Shown here in pieces: positions 15,992 to 24,962 of a stretch of 40,141 nucleotides of DNA. Position 1 is the first letter of the stretch. Each line of letters opens with the position of its first letter. This DNA is from UMGS1071 sp045638545 (lineage in GTDB: Bacteria > Bacillota > Clostridia > Oscillospirales > Acutalibacteraceae): the NCBI GenBank assembly GCA_045638545.1, contig JAZUBL010000034.1, forward strand, positions 1 to 40,141. Reading direction: 5' to 3'. The position numbers and the translations under genes were made by a program. The notes under the pieces are model-generated. The model ran no database searches. It saw only the letters and a program-made list of their open reading frames with translations, and was not told where the DNA came from.

Positions 15992-18397
15992 TTGAGCAAT
16001 CGCGAAAACAAAGGAAGCAAGAAAACGCCGGGTAAATACCGCGGCAATAACACTGCGGCCGGTACGGTAGGCTCATTGGGTAAAATGTTCGGCCGAACGT
16101 TCCTGACGATTCTGGTAGCAGTGCTTACAGCGCTGGGGGCGCTGGGCGTTGGCCTGTTGGTGTATATCAACTCTTACTCCAACGAAGCGCTGGACATTGA
16201 CCTGCACAACCTGAAGCTGAGCTACACCAGTTTCATCTACACAACAGATGCAAACGGTAAAGTGAAGAAGTCTCAGACACTGTACGGCGGTGACAACAAC
16301 CGTATCTGGGTTGACTATGAGAAAATTCCACAGACCATGAAGGATGCGATGATCGCCATCGAAGATAAGCGATTCTATGAGCACAATGGTGTTGACTGGA
16401 CAAGAACACTGGGTGCTGTGGCTGCGCTGACCTCCGACTCCGGCGGCTTTGGTGGTTCCACCATCACACAGCAGCTCATTAAGAACCTGACCGGTGATAA
16501 TCAGGTATCTATCAACCGTAAGGTAAAGGAAATTTTCCGTGCGCAGAACCTGGAAAAGCAGTACTCCAAGGACGAGATCCTGGAGGCTTACCTGCACGTT
16601 GTTAACTTCGGTGCAGGCACCAAGGGTGTTCAGGCTGCTGCAAACCTGTACTTCAATAAGAATATCGATAAGTGTGACGTAGCGGAGTGTGCTGCAATTG
16701 CAGGTATCACACAGAACCCATACGCATATAATCCTCTGGTATTCCCTGAGAAGAACAAGGAACGTCAGCAGACTGTTATCCAGGCAATGTATGATCAGGA
16801 AAAAATCACCAAGGAAGAATATGACAAGGCCATGAAGAAGTCTGAAAAGATGAAGTTCTATGGCAAAATCAACGGCCAGGAAGTTGGCGAGACAGCGATC
16901 TTCAACTGGTACACAGAAGCGCTGATCGATGACGTTATGGAAGACCTGATGGAACTCTATAACTGCAGCATCGAAGAAGCTTCCAACATGATCTACTACA
17001 ACGGTCTGAGAATCTACTCTGCAGAAGACGTAGCACTGCAGAAGCAGGCAGAAAAGATCTTTAAGAACAGTGAGATCTTTGACTATGACCCTGATCTGGA
17101 AGCAGGTTTCTACATGATGGACTATGACGGCCGCGCACTGGCAATCATCGGCAGCAGCCAGCCTAAGACCGGTAACCGCTGGATGAGTAACGCAACAGAT
17201 GCACTTCGTCAGGTTGGTTCCACCATGAAGCCAATCTCCGTATATGCTCCGGCAATGGAATACGGCTATATCGGTTACAGCACAACACTGTCTGACGATC
17301 CGATCCCGAACTATTTCGGTGATGGCTCCCCAGGTCCAAACAACTGGTACTCCGGCAGCCGCGGCAACATGCCTGTTACAAAGGCGCTGGAAATCTCTGC
17401 AAACCGTCCGGCTGCAAACCTGTGTAAGACAATTACACCACAGCTCAGCTACAAGTTTATGACAGAGAATCTTCATGTTAAGAACCTGATCGAAGATGAC
17501 GCAGCTTCTATTGCAGCGATGTCCCTCGGCGGTATGTCCCAGGGTCTGACTGTACAGGAAATGACAGCGGCGTTCCAGATCTTCGGCAACGGCGGCGTAT
17601 TTAACGACCCATACACCTACTACTATGTAGAAGACCACAATGGCAACGTAATTCTTGATAACCGCAACAAGGAAGGCGAGCAGGCAGTTTCCGCAGGTGT
17701 TGCACAGGTTATGAACAAGATCCTCCAGCTGCCAATTTACGGCGGTGAAGGTACTGGTACAGACGCTGGTATTTACGGCTGGACTGTATACGGTAAGACC
17801 GGTACAACAGACAGCAACAAGGATAGCTGGTTTGTTGGCGGTACTCCATACGCAGTAGCGGGTATCTGGACCGGTTACTCCGAACCAAGTGAAATTTATT
17901 CCTACACATCCCTCAATGCAGCAAAGACACTCTGGCGCCAGGTTATGACTTACTACCTGGAAGATAAGGAATCTAAGGGCTTTGATTACAGTGCGATCAC
18001 AGAAACATATCTGTGCCGCAGCACCGGTAAAATTGCAGGTTCCGATTGCAGCAGTGAGCTTGGCTGGGTAGGTACAGATCGTCTGGAAGATTACTGTAAC
18101 GGTGAGCATACACTGTATCGCGGCGATAAGGAAGACGATGAAGAAGAGGATGAATCCAGCACAGCAAGCGAGGAAGAAACAACTTCTTCCGAGGAAACAT
18201 CTTCCGAAACAACATCTTCTGAAACAACATCCTCCGAAACCAGCTCCACAACACCGGAACCTCCGGTAAGCTCTACGACTCCAGAGCCTCCGGTAAGCTC
18301 CACAACACCGGAACCTCCTGTATCCAGTGATCCGGTAGTGGTTGAACCAACACCATCCGGCAGCGATGCAGCAACAGCATCTGAGGAAGCAGCATAA
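15992..18397 (+). CDS. Class A penicillin-binding protein (PBP1A-type transglycosylase/transpeptidase)
   Basis: This 801-residue bifunctional murein synthase has a basic cytoplasmic N-terminus and one membrane anchor (about residues 33-57). The GT51 glycosyltransferase domain shows EDKRFYEHNGVDW, GGSTITQQLIKNLTG and RKVKEIFRAQNLEKQYSKDEILEAYL. The transpeptidase domain has the nucleophile motif GSTMK, an SAN motif (EISANRPAA) and KTGTT. From about residue 710 the protein turns into an acidic, then Ser/Thr/Glu/Pro-rich tail with three STTPEPPVS repeats, probably spanning the wall. TTG 15992 is the likely start, with GAGGTG six bases upstream; a GTG at 15983 overlaps that ribosome site. It builds and crosslinks septal or side-wall peptidoglycan. 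Monocistronic, ended by a terminator. Confidence 0.93.
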   Translation: MSNRENKGSKKTPGKYRGNNTAAGTVGSLGKMFGRTFLTILVAVLTALGALGVGLLVYINSYSNEALDIDLHNLKLSYTSFIYTTDANGKVKKSQTLYGGDNNRIWVDYEKIPQTMKDAMIAIEDKRFYEHNGVDWTRTLGAVAALTSDSGGFGGSTITQQLIKNLTGDNQVSINRKVKEIFRAQNLEKQYSKDEILEAYLHVVNFGAGTKGVQAAANLYFNKNIDKCDVAECAAIAGITQNPYAYNPLVFPEKNKERQQTVIQAMYDQEKITKEEYDKAMKKSEKMKFYGKINGQEVGETAIFNWYTEALIDDVMEDLMELYNCSIEEASNMIYYNGLRIYSAEDVALQKQAEKIFKNSEIFDYDPDLEAGFYMMDYDGRALAIIGSSQPKTGNRWMSNATDALRQVGSTMKPISVYAPAMEYGYIGYSTTLSDDPIPNYFGDGSPGPNNWYSGSRGNMPVTKALEISANRPAANLCKTITPQLSYKFMTENLHVKNLIEDDAASIAAMSLGGMSQGLTVQEMTAAFQIFGNGGVFNDPYTYYYVEDHNGNVILDNRNKEGEQAVSAGVAQVMNKILQLPIYGGEGTGTDAGIYGWTVYGKTGTTDSNKDSWFVGGTPYAVAGIWTGYSEPSEIYSYTSLNAAKTLWRQVMTYYLEDKESKGFDYSAITETYLCRSTGKIAGSDCSSELGWVGTDRLEDYCNGEHTLYRGDKEDDEEEDESSTASEEETTSSEETSSETTSSETTSSETSSTTPEPPVSSTTPEPPVSSTTPEPPVSSDPVVVEPTPSGSDAATASEEAA
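18159..18330 (+). repeat. In-frame tandem repeats encoding the PBP tail
   Basis: Short SSETT-type units (15-18 bases) are followed by three 27-base units, each encoding STTPEPPVS. Copies differ at a few synonymous positions, so length variation by slippage or recombination is plausible. Confidence 0.75.
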
Positions 18398-18413
18398 TTT
18401 ATACAAAGAAGAA

Positions 18414-18450
18414 AGCAGCCAACGGGTAATTCCGCTGGCTGCTTTTTTCT
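18414..18450 (+). terminator. Terminator of the PBP gene
   Basis: The stem AGCAGCC-AACGG / CCGCTGGCTGCT with loop GTAATT is followed by TTTTTTC. Confidence 0.85.
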
Positions 18451-18513
18451 TTCTGTCAGAAAGTTTTTTTATTTAATTCTGCAAAAATAATGAAAAAAGT
18501 TGCAAAAAAAAGG

Positions 18514-18542
18514 TTGCGAAAACAGAAAAAACATGATAAACT
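18514..18542 (+). promoter_or_regulatory. Promoter of the threonine-pathway operon
   Basis: TTGCGA and TAAACT are separated by 17 bases, 39 bases before the first gene of the operon. The 5' leader is too short for a T-box or lysine riboswitch. Confidence 0.55.
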
Positions 18543-18581
18543 GTGTTCTATAACAATACAATAGTACATGGGTGGTGGACA

Positions 18582-19022
18582 ATGAATCGGTCAAAGTTCT
18601 TATTGGTAGACAGCAGCGCACTGCCGCTGGTCTTCTCCAAAGTGATCGAAGCGAAAGAATATCTCCGAACTTCCCAGGCTTCCAGCACAGCAGAAGCTGT
18701 TCGTATGGCAGGGATTTCGAGAAGTGTTTTTTATAAATATAAAGATTCCGTTTACCCTTATGAGGAGCGTTCGCCTGAAAGTATTGTGACAGTGCAGGTA
18801 GTTCTCAATGACAAGCCGGGAGTTCTCATGGCTGTTCTTTCTGAATTCTACAGTGCCGGCGCAAATATCCTGACAATCAATCAGAATATCCCGGTAAAGG
18901 GAAAGGCTGTTGTTTCCATCTCTGCCCGTATTGACCATATGCAGGTATCGCTGGCCGGCTTGAAACAGCGGCTGATGGTTGTGGATGGTGTGAAAACCAT
19001 TGAGGAAATTGCAGGCGAATAA
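18582..19022 (+). CDS. ACT-domain protein (PheB/UPF0735 type)
   Basis: This 146-residue protein has an N-terminal helical segment with a helix-turn-helix-like stretch (SSTAEAVRMAGISRSVFYKYKDSVYPY) and a C-terminal ACT domain (SIVTVQVVLNDKPGVLMAVLSEFYSAGANILTINQNIP). That architecture matches the PheB/UPF0735 ACT proteins often found ahead of hom in Firmicutes. It probably senses an amino acid (threonine or another aspartate-family product), as an allosteric partner or regulator; this is not proven. ATG 18582 follows GGTGGTGG; there is no ribosome site for the longer frame from 18543. It is first in the operon, 35 bases before hom. Confidence 0.88.
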   Translation: MNRSKFLLVDSSALPLVFSKVIEAKEYLRTSQASSTAEAVRMAGISRSVFYKYKDSVYPYEERSPESIVTVQVVLNDKPGVLMAVLSEFYSAGANILTINQNIPVKGKAVVSISARIDHMQVSLAGLKQRLMVVDGVKTIEEIAGE

Positions 19023-19057
19023 GTCCATTGAAAATTAATCGAAGAGGTGTAACATAA

Positions 19058-20290
19058 ATGAACGTAGCAATCATGGGTCACGGTGTAGTTGGTTCCGGTG
19101 TTGCAGAAATTCTGTATTCTAATCCGGAAACAATTGCAAACCGTGTAAAAGAAGAGATTGTTGTAAAACGTATTCTGGATCTGAGAGAGTTTCCGGATAG
19201 CCCATATGCAGATCGCTTTACAAAAGATTTTGAAGAAATTCTTGCAGACGACAGCATTAAAGTTGTTGCAGAAGTAATGGGTGGCGTAAACCCTGCGTAT
19301 GATTTCGTAAAGCGTTGTCTGCTGGCAGGCAAAAGCGTTGTTACCTCCAATAAAGAGCTGGTTGCAGCAAAGGGTGCAGAGCTTCTGAAAATTGCAGAAG
19401 AGCACAATGCAAACTTTATGTTTGAGGCAAGCGTAGGCGGCGGTATTCCGATCATCCGTCCACTGCACCAGTGTCTGGCAGCAAATAATATTCTCAGCGT
19501 TGCAGGTATCCTCAACGGTACCACAAACTTCATCCTCACAAAGATGATCGAAGACAACATGAGTTTTGAAGATGCACTGGCACTGGCACAGAAACTGGGT
19601 TACGCAGAGCGCGATCCTTCTGCTGACGTTGGCGGCCACGATGCAAGCCGCAAAATCTGTATTCTGGCAGCGCTGGCATTTGGCAAGCACGTATATCCGG
19701 ATCAGGTACATACAGAAGGCATTACAGATATCACACTGGCAGACGTTGCATATGCACAGACATGGGGCGGCGTGATCAAGCTGATCGGCCAGGTAAAGAT
19801 GCTGGATGACGGCAGAATTTCCATCATCGTATGTCCAATGCTGCTGAAGAAGTCCTGTCAGCTCTCCACCATTGATGATGTATTTAACGGCATCATGGTA
19901 AAGGGCAGCTTCACAGATGACGTGATGTTCTACGGCAAGGGTGCAGGTAAGCTGCCAACAGCAAGTGCTGTAGTTGCAGATATGATGGACTGCGTAAAAC
20001 ACGTAGATTCCAGAAAGTACCTGTTCTGGGAAGACTGCCATGACGAATCCTATGTACAGGATTACATGGACAGCTCCGTATGCATGTATGTTCGTGTGGA
20101 AAAGGGCTGCAAGCACTGTGTACAGAACGTATTCGGTGATGTTGAAGTGCTTCTCCGCGAAGATGCACCGGCAGAAGAATTTGCATTCCTTACACCTAGA
20201 ATGACAGAAAAAGAAGTTCGCGCAAAGCTGGCTGAACTGGCAGAGAACGGTGTAGAAATCAAGACAACCATCCGTATCGGCGAAATTTAA
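19058..20290 (+). CDS. hom: Homoserine dehydrogenase
   Basis: This 410-residue enzyme reduces aspartate semialdehyde to homoserine with NAD(P)H. The N-terminal Rossmann motif is GHGVVGSGVAEIL (residues 7-19), followed by the substrate-binding and catalytic blocks KELVAAKG, EASVGGGIPIIRPL, GILNGTTNFILT and AERDPSADVGGHDASRK, which include the conserved Asp/Lys positions. The last 70 residues resemble a regulatory ACT domain (MYVRVEKGCKHCVQNVFGD and on). A GAGGTG site precedes the ATG. It is the second gene of the ACT-hom-thrB-lysC operon. Confidence 0.96.
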   Translation: MNVAIMGHGVVGSGVAEILYSNPETIANRVKEEIVVKRILDLREFPDSPYADRFTKDFEEILADDSIKVVAEVMGGVNPAYDFVKRCLLAGKSVVTSNKELVAAKGAELLKIAEEHNANFMFEASVGGGIPIIRPLHQCLAANNILSVAGILNGTTNFILTKMIEDNMSFEDALALAQKLGYAERDPSADVGGHDASRKICILAALAFGKHVYPDQVHTEGITDITLADVAYAQTWGGVIKLIGQVKMLDDGRISIIVCPMLLKKSCQLSTIDDVFNGIMVKGSFTDDVMFYGKGAGKLPTASAVVADMMDCVKHVDSRKYLFWEDCHDESYVQDYMDSSVCMYVRVEKGCKHCVQNVFGDVEVLLREDAPAEEFAFLTPRMTEKEVRAKLAELAENGVEIKTTIRIGEI

Positions 20291-20330
20291 TGCGCCTTAT
20301 GGATACTGATAGATAAGAGGCTGATTAGTT

Positions 20331-21227
20331 ATGATCAAAATTCGCGTCCCGGCAACAAGTGCCAACTTAGGTTCCGGCTTTGATGCACTGGGATTAGCCC
20401 TGACTCTTTATAACAGAGTCTGGATGGAGGAAGCTGACAGAATCGACATTACATCCAAGGATAACATGAAGATTCCGACAGATGAGAACAACTTAATTTA
20501 CTGGGCAGCAAAACGCCTCTACGAAGAGTGCGGCAAAAAACTGCCTGGCCTGAAAATTATTCAGGAAAATAACATTCCAATGGCAAGTGGCCTGGGCAGC
20601 AGTTCGGCCTGTATCGTAGCAGGTCTTGTCGGTGCAAACCGTCTGATTGGCAGCCCGATGAGTCAGAATGACCTGATCAACCTGGCAACTGCAATTGAAG
20701 GCCACCCGGATAATACCACACCGGCTATCTCCGGCGGTCTTGTAACATCTGCCATTGAAGGCGATCGTGTTTACAGTGTCAGTGTACCGGTTTCCGATAA
20801 GATTCGCTTTGCGGCATTTCACCCGCCGTTTGAGCTGAAAACAGAAGAGGCTCGTTCTGTGCTGCCGAACAGCTATAACAGACAGGATGCGGTTTATAAC
20901 CTGTCTCGTTCTGCACTGATGACAGCATCTCTGTTCTCCGGCGCAGTGGAAAATCTTCGTGTGGCTGTACAGGATAAAATCCATCAGCCATACCGTCTTG
21001 GCCTGATCAAGGACGGCGATACAGTATTCCGCCTCAGTTATGAACTGGGTTCTCTGGGTACTTATATCAGCGGTGCTGGCCCAACAATTATTGCACTGAT
21101 TGAAAGTGATTCTGTAGAAAACTTTACAAAGCACGCAATCAAAAACCTGGAAACCAAAGGTATCACAGGCTGGCAGCTAAGTATTCTGGATGCTGACGCA
21201 GAAGGCGCAACAGTATCTATTGCATAA
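20331..21227 (+). CDS. thrB: Homoserine kinase
   Basis: This 298-residue GHMP-family kinase phosphorylates homoserine to O-phosphohomoserine for threonine synthesis. The N-terminal KIRVPATSANLGSGFDALG and the ATP-binding glycine-rich PMASGLGSSSACIVAGL (near residue 85) are typical of ThrB, as are the GHPDNTTPAISGG block and the C-terminal YISGAGPTIIAL. It lies 40 bases after hom and 35 before lysC. Threonine synthase is not in the window. Confidence 0.96.
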   Translation: MIKIRVPATSANLGSGFDALGLALTLYNRVWMEEADRIDITSKDNMKIPTDENNLIYWAAKRLYEECGKKLPGLKIIQENNIPMASGLGSSSACIVAGLVGANRLIGSPMSQNDLINLATAIEGHPDNTTPAISGGLVTSAIEGDRVYSVSVPVSDKIRFAAFHPPFELKTEEARSVLPNSYNRQDAVYNLSRSALMTASLFSGAVENLRVAVQDKIHQPYRLGLIKDGDTVFRLSYELGSLGTYISGAGPTIIALIESDSVENFTKHAIKNLETKGITGWQLSILDADAEGATVSIA

Positions 21228-21262
21228 ATAAAGAAAAATATCATATTAATGGAGGGATAAGA

Positions 21263-22480
21263 ATGGCTCTTATTGTACAAAAATTTGGCGGCAGCTCCGT
21301 AGCGAACACAGAGCGTATGTTCAACGTTGCAGATATCGTAACAAAGACTTATGATGCAGGTAATGACGTTGTTGTTGTTGTTTCCGCACAGGGCGACACA
21401 ACAGACGAATTTATCGAAAAGGCAACTGCTATCAATCCAAACGCTTCCAAGCGTGAGATGGATATGCTTCTGTCTGCTGGTGAGCAGATTTCTGCTTCTC
21501 TGCTGGCAATGGCAATTGAAAAGCTGGGCTACCCGGTAGTTTCTCTGCTGGGCTGGCAGGCAGGTTTCCACACAAGTTCTGCTTACGGTTCCGCAAGAAT
21601 CAAGCGTGTTGTTCCGGACAGAATTCAGAAGGAAATTGACAAGAAGAATATCGTTATCGTAACCGGTTTCCAGGGTACAAACAAGTATGACGATATGACA
21701 ACACTGGGCCGCGGCGGTTCTGACACAAGTGCAGTAGCAATTGCAGTTTCTATGAGCGCGGACCTGTGCCAGATCTACACAGACGTAGACGGCGTTTACA
21801 CAGCAGACCCAAGAAAGGTACCTGGCGCAAAGAAGCTGGATGTGATCTCCTATGATGAGATGCTGGAGCTGGCAACTATGGGTGCACAGGTTCTCAATAA
21901 CCGTTCTGTTGAAATGGCAAAAAAATACGGCGTACAGCTTGAAGTAATTTCCAGCCTGACAAGACAGCCAGGCACCATTGTGAAGGAGGAAGCAAAAATG
22001 GAAAAAATGTTGATTAGCGGTGTAGCAAAGGATAATGATGTTGCGAGAATTTCTATCATCGGTGTACCGGATAAGCCAGGCCTGGCATTCAAGATCTTCT
22101 CCAAGCTGGCAGCAAGAAAAGTGAACGTTGATATCATTCTTCAGTCCGTTGGCAGAGACAACACAAAGGACATCGCATTCACCGTACCGCAGAATATGCT
22201 GGCAGAAGCAATGGCTGCTGTAGAAGAGTATGCAGAAGTAATCGGCGCACAGAAGGTTGTTTCTGACGTTGACGTTTGCAAGGTATCCATCGTTGGTGCA
22301 GGTATGGAAACACACCCAGGCGTAGCAGCAAAGATGTTCGAGGCACTCTTCGAGGCTAACATCAACATCCAGATGATCTCCACAAGCGAAATCAAGATCT
22401 CTGTTCTGCTGGCGAAGGAAGATGCTGATACAGCTGTAACAGCAATCCACAACAAGTTCTTCAACAATAACAACGACTAA
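21263..22480 (+). CDS. lysC: Aspartate kinase with internal beta-subunit start
   Basis: This 405-residue aspartokinase makes aspartyl phosphate, the entry step to Lys, Met and Thr. The catalytic part shows VQKFGGSSVAN, the GRGGSDTSAVAIA loop and the YTDVDGVYTADPR block. The C-terminal 160 residues contain two ACT domains (ARISIIGVPDKPGLAFKIF; CKVSIVGAGMETHPGVAAKMF) for feedback control. The length and layout match the Bacillus class, in which an internal start yields a separate beta subunit; a perfect internal ribosome site is present here at 21983. The start follows GGAGG. It is last in the operon, with a terminator downstream. Confidence 0.96.
   Translation: MALIVQKFGGSSVANTERMFNVADIVTKTYDAGNDVVVVVSAQGDTTDEFIEKATAINPNASKREMDMLLSAGEQISASLLAMAIEKLGYPVVSLLGWQAGFHTSSAYGSARIKRVVPDRIQKEIDKKNIVIVTGFQGTNKYDDMTTLGRGGSDTSAVAIAVSMSADLCQIYTDVDGVYTADPRKVPGAKKLDVISYDEMLELATMGAQVLNNRSVEMAKKYGVQLEVISSLTRQPGTIVKEEAKMEKMLISGVAKDNDVARISIIGVPDKPGLAFKIFSKLAARKVNVDIILQSVGRDNTKDIAFTVPQNMLAEAMAAVEEYAEVIGAQKVVSDVDVCKVSIVGAGMETHPGVAAKMFEALFEANINIQMISTSEIKISVLLAKEDADTAVTAIHNKFFNNNND
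21983..22000 (+). promoter_or_regulatory. Internal ribosome site and start codon for the aspartokinase beta subunit
   Basis: AAGGAGG (21983-21989) is followed after 8 bases by an in-frame ATG (21998). Translation from here would give the 160-residue regulatory ACT module alone, as known for Bacillus and Corynebacterium aspartokinases. Confidence 0.7.
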
Positions 22481-22500
22481 TTTCTAATCGTGTTTCAATA

Positions 22501-22540
22501 AAAAAGAACCGCTCCCTGCTTGGGAATGCGGTTCTTTTTC
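22501..22540. terminator. Terminator after lysC
   Basis: The hairpin AAGAACCGC...GCGGTTCTT has an inner TCCC/GGGA pairing and flanking A and T runs. Confidence 0.85.
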
Positions 22541-22552
22541 TTTTCATCGGCT

Positions 22553-22581
22553 TTGCCGGAAAGATCACTTTGTGTTAAAAT
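22553..22581 (+). promoter_or_regulatory. Candidate promoter of the DNA glycosylase gene
   Basis: TTGCCG and TAAAAT are separated by 17 bases, 24 bases before the ATG. Confidence 0.45.
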
Positions 22582-22605
22582 AAGGGGAAGAAAGGGGCAA
22601 TCAAC

Positions 22606-23124
22606 ATGGAACGATTGAGTTATGATTTTTTTCACCGGGATTGCAGGGAAGTTGCGCCGGAGCTGGTGGGAAAATATCTGGTGCACAAAACAGCGGAAGG
22701 GGAACTGCGGCTGCAGATTTCCGAAACAGAAGCGTATTACGGTGAAGAGGATACAGCCTGCCATGCCCATAAAGGCCGAACGAAGCGCACAGAGGTCCTT
22801 TATGGAAGGGCAGGTACTGTGTACGTTTATCTCTGTTACGGCGTTCACTGGCTCCTCAACGTGATTACCGGTGATGTTGACGTGCCGCAGGGTGTGCTCA
22901 TTCGTGCCTGCGTGGATGCTGACGGCCCTGGTAAGCTGACAAAACGTCTTGGCATTACAGGAGAACTGAACCGCGGCAGTTTTGTTTCAGATGGTCCGCT
23001 GTGGATCGAAGATGACGGCAGCCGCTACGAAATTGAACTGGATAAGCGTGTCGGCATCGGCTACGCATCGCAGGAAGATCAGAATGCATTACTGCGCTAT
23101 AAAATGGGTAGTAAAATAAATTAG
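22606..23124 (+). CDS. mpg: 3-methyladenine DNA glycosylase (AAG/MPG family)
   Basis: This 172-residue base-excision repair enzyme removes alkylated and deaminated purines. Family hallmarks are the start LSYDFFHRDCREVAPELVGKYLV, the catalytic region ISETEAYYGEEDTACHAHKGRTKRTEVLYG (with the general-base Glu in ETEAY), and GTVYVYLCYGVHWLLNVITG, followed by GVLIRA. It is slightly shorter than the usual 185-200 residues, ending with the family's VGIGYASQE segment; I see no frameshift. Monocistronic, with its own promoter and a bidirectional terminator downstream. It has no obvious link with its neighbours. Confidence 0.93.
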   Translation: MERLSYDFFHRDCREVAPELVGKYLVHKTAEGELRLQISETEAYYGEEDTACHAHKGRTKRTEVLYGRAGTVYVYLCYGVHWLLNVITGDVDVPQGVLIRACVDADGPGKLTKRLGITGELNRGSFVSDGPLWIEDDGSRYEIELDKRVGIGYASQEDQNALLRYKMGSKIN

Positions 23125-23130
23125 AAAACA

Positions 23131-23170
23131 AAAATCCCTCAGGGTCAGCTGACTCTGAGGGATCTTTTTT
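23131..23170. terminator. Bidirectional terminator between the glycosylase and acyl-CoA ligase genes
   Basis: The stem ATCCCTCAG / CTGAGGGAT encloses GTCAGCTGAC, itself self-complementary. Both flanks carry A or T runs. On the minus strand it lies about 90 bases past the ligase stop; the sequence between contains a second small hairpin (GTCGGC / GCCGAC at 23242-23257). Confidence 0.8.
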
Positions 23171-23256
23171 ATTTATTTCACCGCGCCTGCGTGGCGGGGC
23201 ATATCAGTTATTATTTACAGCGGATGGCCAACGAATCGCCTGTCGGCGCTTGCCGA

Positions 23257-24912
23257 CTATGGACGCTCGAGGAGACCCTTTGCCATGTCTTCCAGAGCCA
23301 TCTCACGCACCTTGTAGTGGAGCTTCTTGCCTGTTGCTGTGTATGGCAGGGAATCTACGAAGCGGTAGAATCTTGGGCACTTGTAAACGGAGAGCATTGG
23401 GTGGTTCTTACAGAATGTTGTCAGTTCCTTTGCTGTCAGGGACTCATCTTCCTTGATAACGTATGCTACCAGGCTCTGACCTCTCAGATCATCCGGAACG
23501 CTTGTGATTACGCACTCGTGAACCTTTGGGTTTTCGTTGATAACTTCTTCGATCTGAACAGGGTGAATGTTTTCGCCGGAGGAAACGATCATATCGTCCT
23601 TTCTGCCAACGATTGTTACGAACTCACCATCATTCCAAACACCCAGGTCACCTGTGTACATCCAGCCCTTGTAGAATGCCTTCTGTGTGGATTCTGGCTT
23701 GTTGTAGTAGGAGTAAGCTGTCTTAGTTGGGCACTTGATGATGATTTCACCAACTTCTTCGCCATCCTTTGCTACCAGCTCGGTTGGCTCTGCACGACGA
23801 TCCTCGTAGTTCTTAACGATTGCTACGTCATCGTCTGTGCAGGAACGGCCAGCGGAACCAGCCATATCAGGCAGGTCGAATGGACGGAGGAAAGTGTTCC
23901 AGAAGGACTCTGTTGTGCCGTAACCATTGAAGATGTTTGGACAGAGGTTGTTCTGGTACTCGATACATGCATCCTTTTCCAGTGGTGCACCCATGGTGCA
24001 GATACCCTTCAGGGATGGAATTTCGATTGGTGTCTTCTTGATGGTGTCGTTCATCATCTTCAGCATTGCTGGTGCACCTGTCATGAAGGTAACGCCTCTT
24101 TCAGCAGCCAGCTTCATAGTGTGTCTTGGGTTGAATGCACGACAGATTACGATTTCAGCACCGCAGTACAGTGTTGGTGTAGGGCCGCCGGAGTGGAGAC
24201 CGCCGCGGTGGAACCATGGGCTCATGTTCATGGTCTTATCTGTTGGATTCAGTGGGAAGTGCATGATAACGTCGTGAGCAGAGAGAACGTCGTTTACATG
24301 GTTCAGCTGTACGCCCTTTGGAAGACCTGTTGTACCGGATGTGTACAGTCTTACGCTTTCTTCGTAGAAGTGACGCTCGATTGGAGCTGGCTCTTCTTCG
24401 GATGCATTTGCTACGTACTGATCGTAAGTAAGAACACCTTCCGGAGCCTCTTTCTTGCCGAGGAAGTCAACCATGATAACCTTCTTTGGCTTGTGCTTGG
24501 AGATTTCCAGAGCCTTCTCTGTCATCTCGCTGCACTCAGCATCGTAGAAGAATACGTCTGGCTTACTGTCTTCCAGAATCAGTGCTGTTTCACCAGCAGA
24601 GAGACGGAAGTTGATTGGGCTTGTGATTGCGCCCAGCTTCTGTGGAGCCAGGTAGCAGAATACGAACTCAGCGCAGTTGTAAAGCTGATACATTACAACG
24701 TCGTTCTTCTTTACGCCGTCTGCTGCCAGTGCGTTAGCAAGCTTGTTTGCTTCCTTGTTCAGTTCTGCATAAGTCCATGTCTTGTCACGGAGTGGGCAGG
24801 TCAGCGCAGGTCTGTTTGCAAAGCGGTGTGTGTTGCGCATGAAGCCGTTGATAAATGTAAATTCGGATTCAAAAGTTTCTTTGAACATTGTTACATCGTA
24901 AGTCAGATTCAT
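23257..24912 (-). CDS. AMP-forming acyl-CoA synthetase (ligase 1)
   Basis: This 551-residue member of the ANL superfamily activates a carboxylic acid with ATP and CoA. The core motifs are present: P-loop YTSGTTGLPKGVQLNH (near residue 190), GYGTTE, YTGDLG, the hinge GRKDDMIVSSGENIHP, and the C-terminal catalytic lysine in TATGKKLHYK. The overall sequence is of the medium/long-chain fatty-acid or aryl-acid CoA ligase type, and the substrate cannot be assigned. The ATG at 24912 is chosen for its GGAGG eight bases upstream; an upstream extension to 24978 would run through the terminator hairpin. It lies downstream of ketosynthase 1 on the same strand, separated by that hairpin, so read-through or a separate promoter is possible. 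Confidence 0.92.
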   Translation of the reverse strand: MNLTYDVTMFKETFESEFTFINGFMRNTHRFANRPALTCPLRDKTWTYAELNKEANKLANALAADGVKKNDVVMYQLYNCAEFVFCYLAPQKLGAITSPINFRLSAGETALILEDSKPDVFFYDAECSEMTEKALEISKHKPKKVIMVDFLGKKEAPEGVLTYDQYVANASEEEPAPIERHFYEESVRLYTSGTTGLPKGVQLNHVNDVLSAHDVIMHFPLNPTDKTMNMSPWFHRGGLHSGGPTPTLYCGAEIVICRAFNPRHTMKLAAERGVTFMTGAPAMLKMMNDTIKKTPIEIPSLKGICTMGAPLEKDACIEYQNNLCPNIFNGYGTTESFWNTFLRPFDLPDMAGSAGRSCTDDDVAIVKNYEDRRAEPTELVAKDGEEVGEIIIKCPTKTAYSYYNKPESTQKAFYKGWMYTGDLGVWNDGEFVTIVGRKDDMIVSSGENIHPVQIEEVINENPKVHECVITSVPDDLRGQSLVAYVIKEDESLTAKELTTFCKNHPMLSVYKCPRFYRFVDSLPYTATGKKLHYKVREMALEDMAKGLLERP

Positions 24913-24935
24913 TGTAAAAACCTCCAGTTTAATGA

Positions 24936-24962
24936 AAAAGCGCACAGAATTGGTGTGCGCTT
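24936..24962 (-). terminator. Terminator or attenuator between ketosynthase 1 and ligase 1
   Basis: On the minus strand the stem AAGCGCACA / TGTGCGCTT, loop about 7 bases, is followed by TTT. It lies 25 bases after the ketosynthase stop and 24 bases before the ligase ATG, so it could tune downstream expression. Confidence 0.7.

Noticed and set aside
16073..18406. A 777-codon open frame on the minus strand opposite the PBP gene
   Set aside because: It is a shadow frame: Cys/His-rich composition, no ribosome site, no family motif, and it mirrors a clear PBP on the other strand.
18398..18581. T-box or lysine riboswitch ahead of the threonine operon
   Set aside because: After the promoter at 18514-18542 fewer than 40 bases remain before the first gene, and there is no T-box sequence or riboswitch core.
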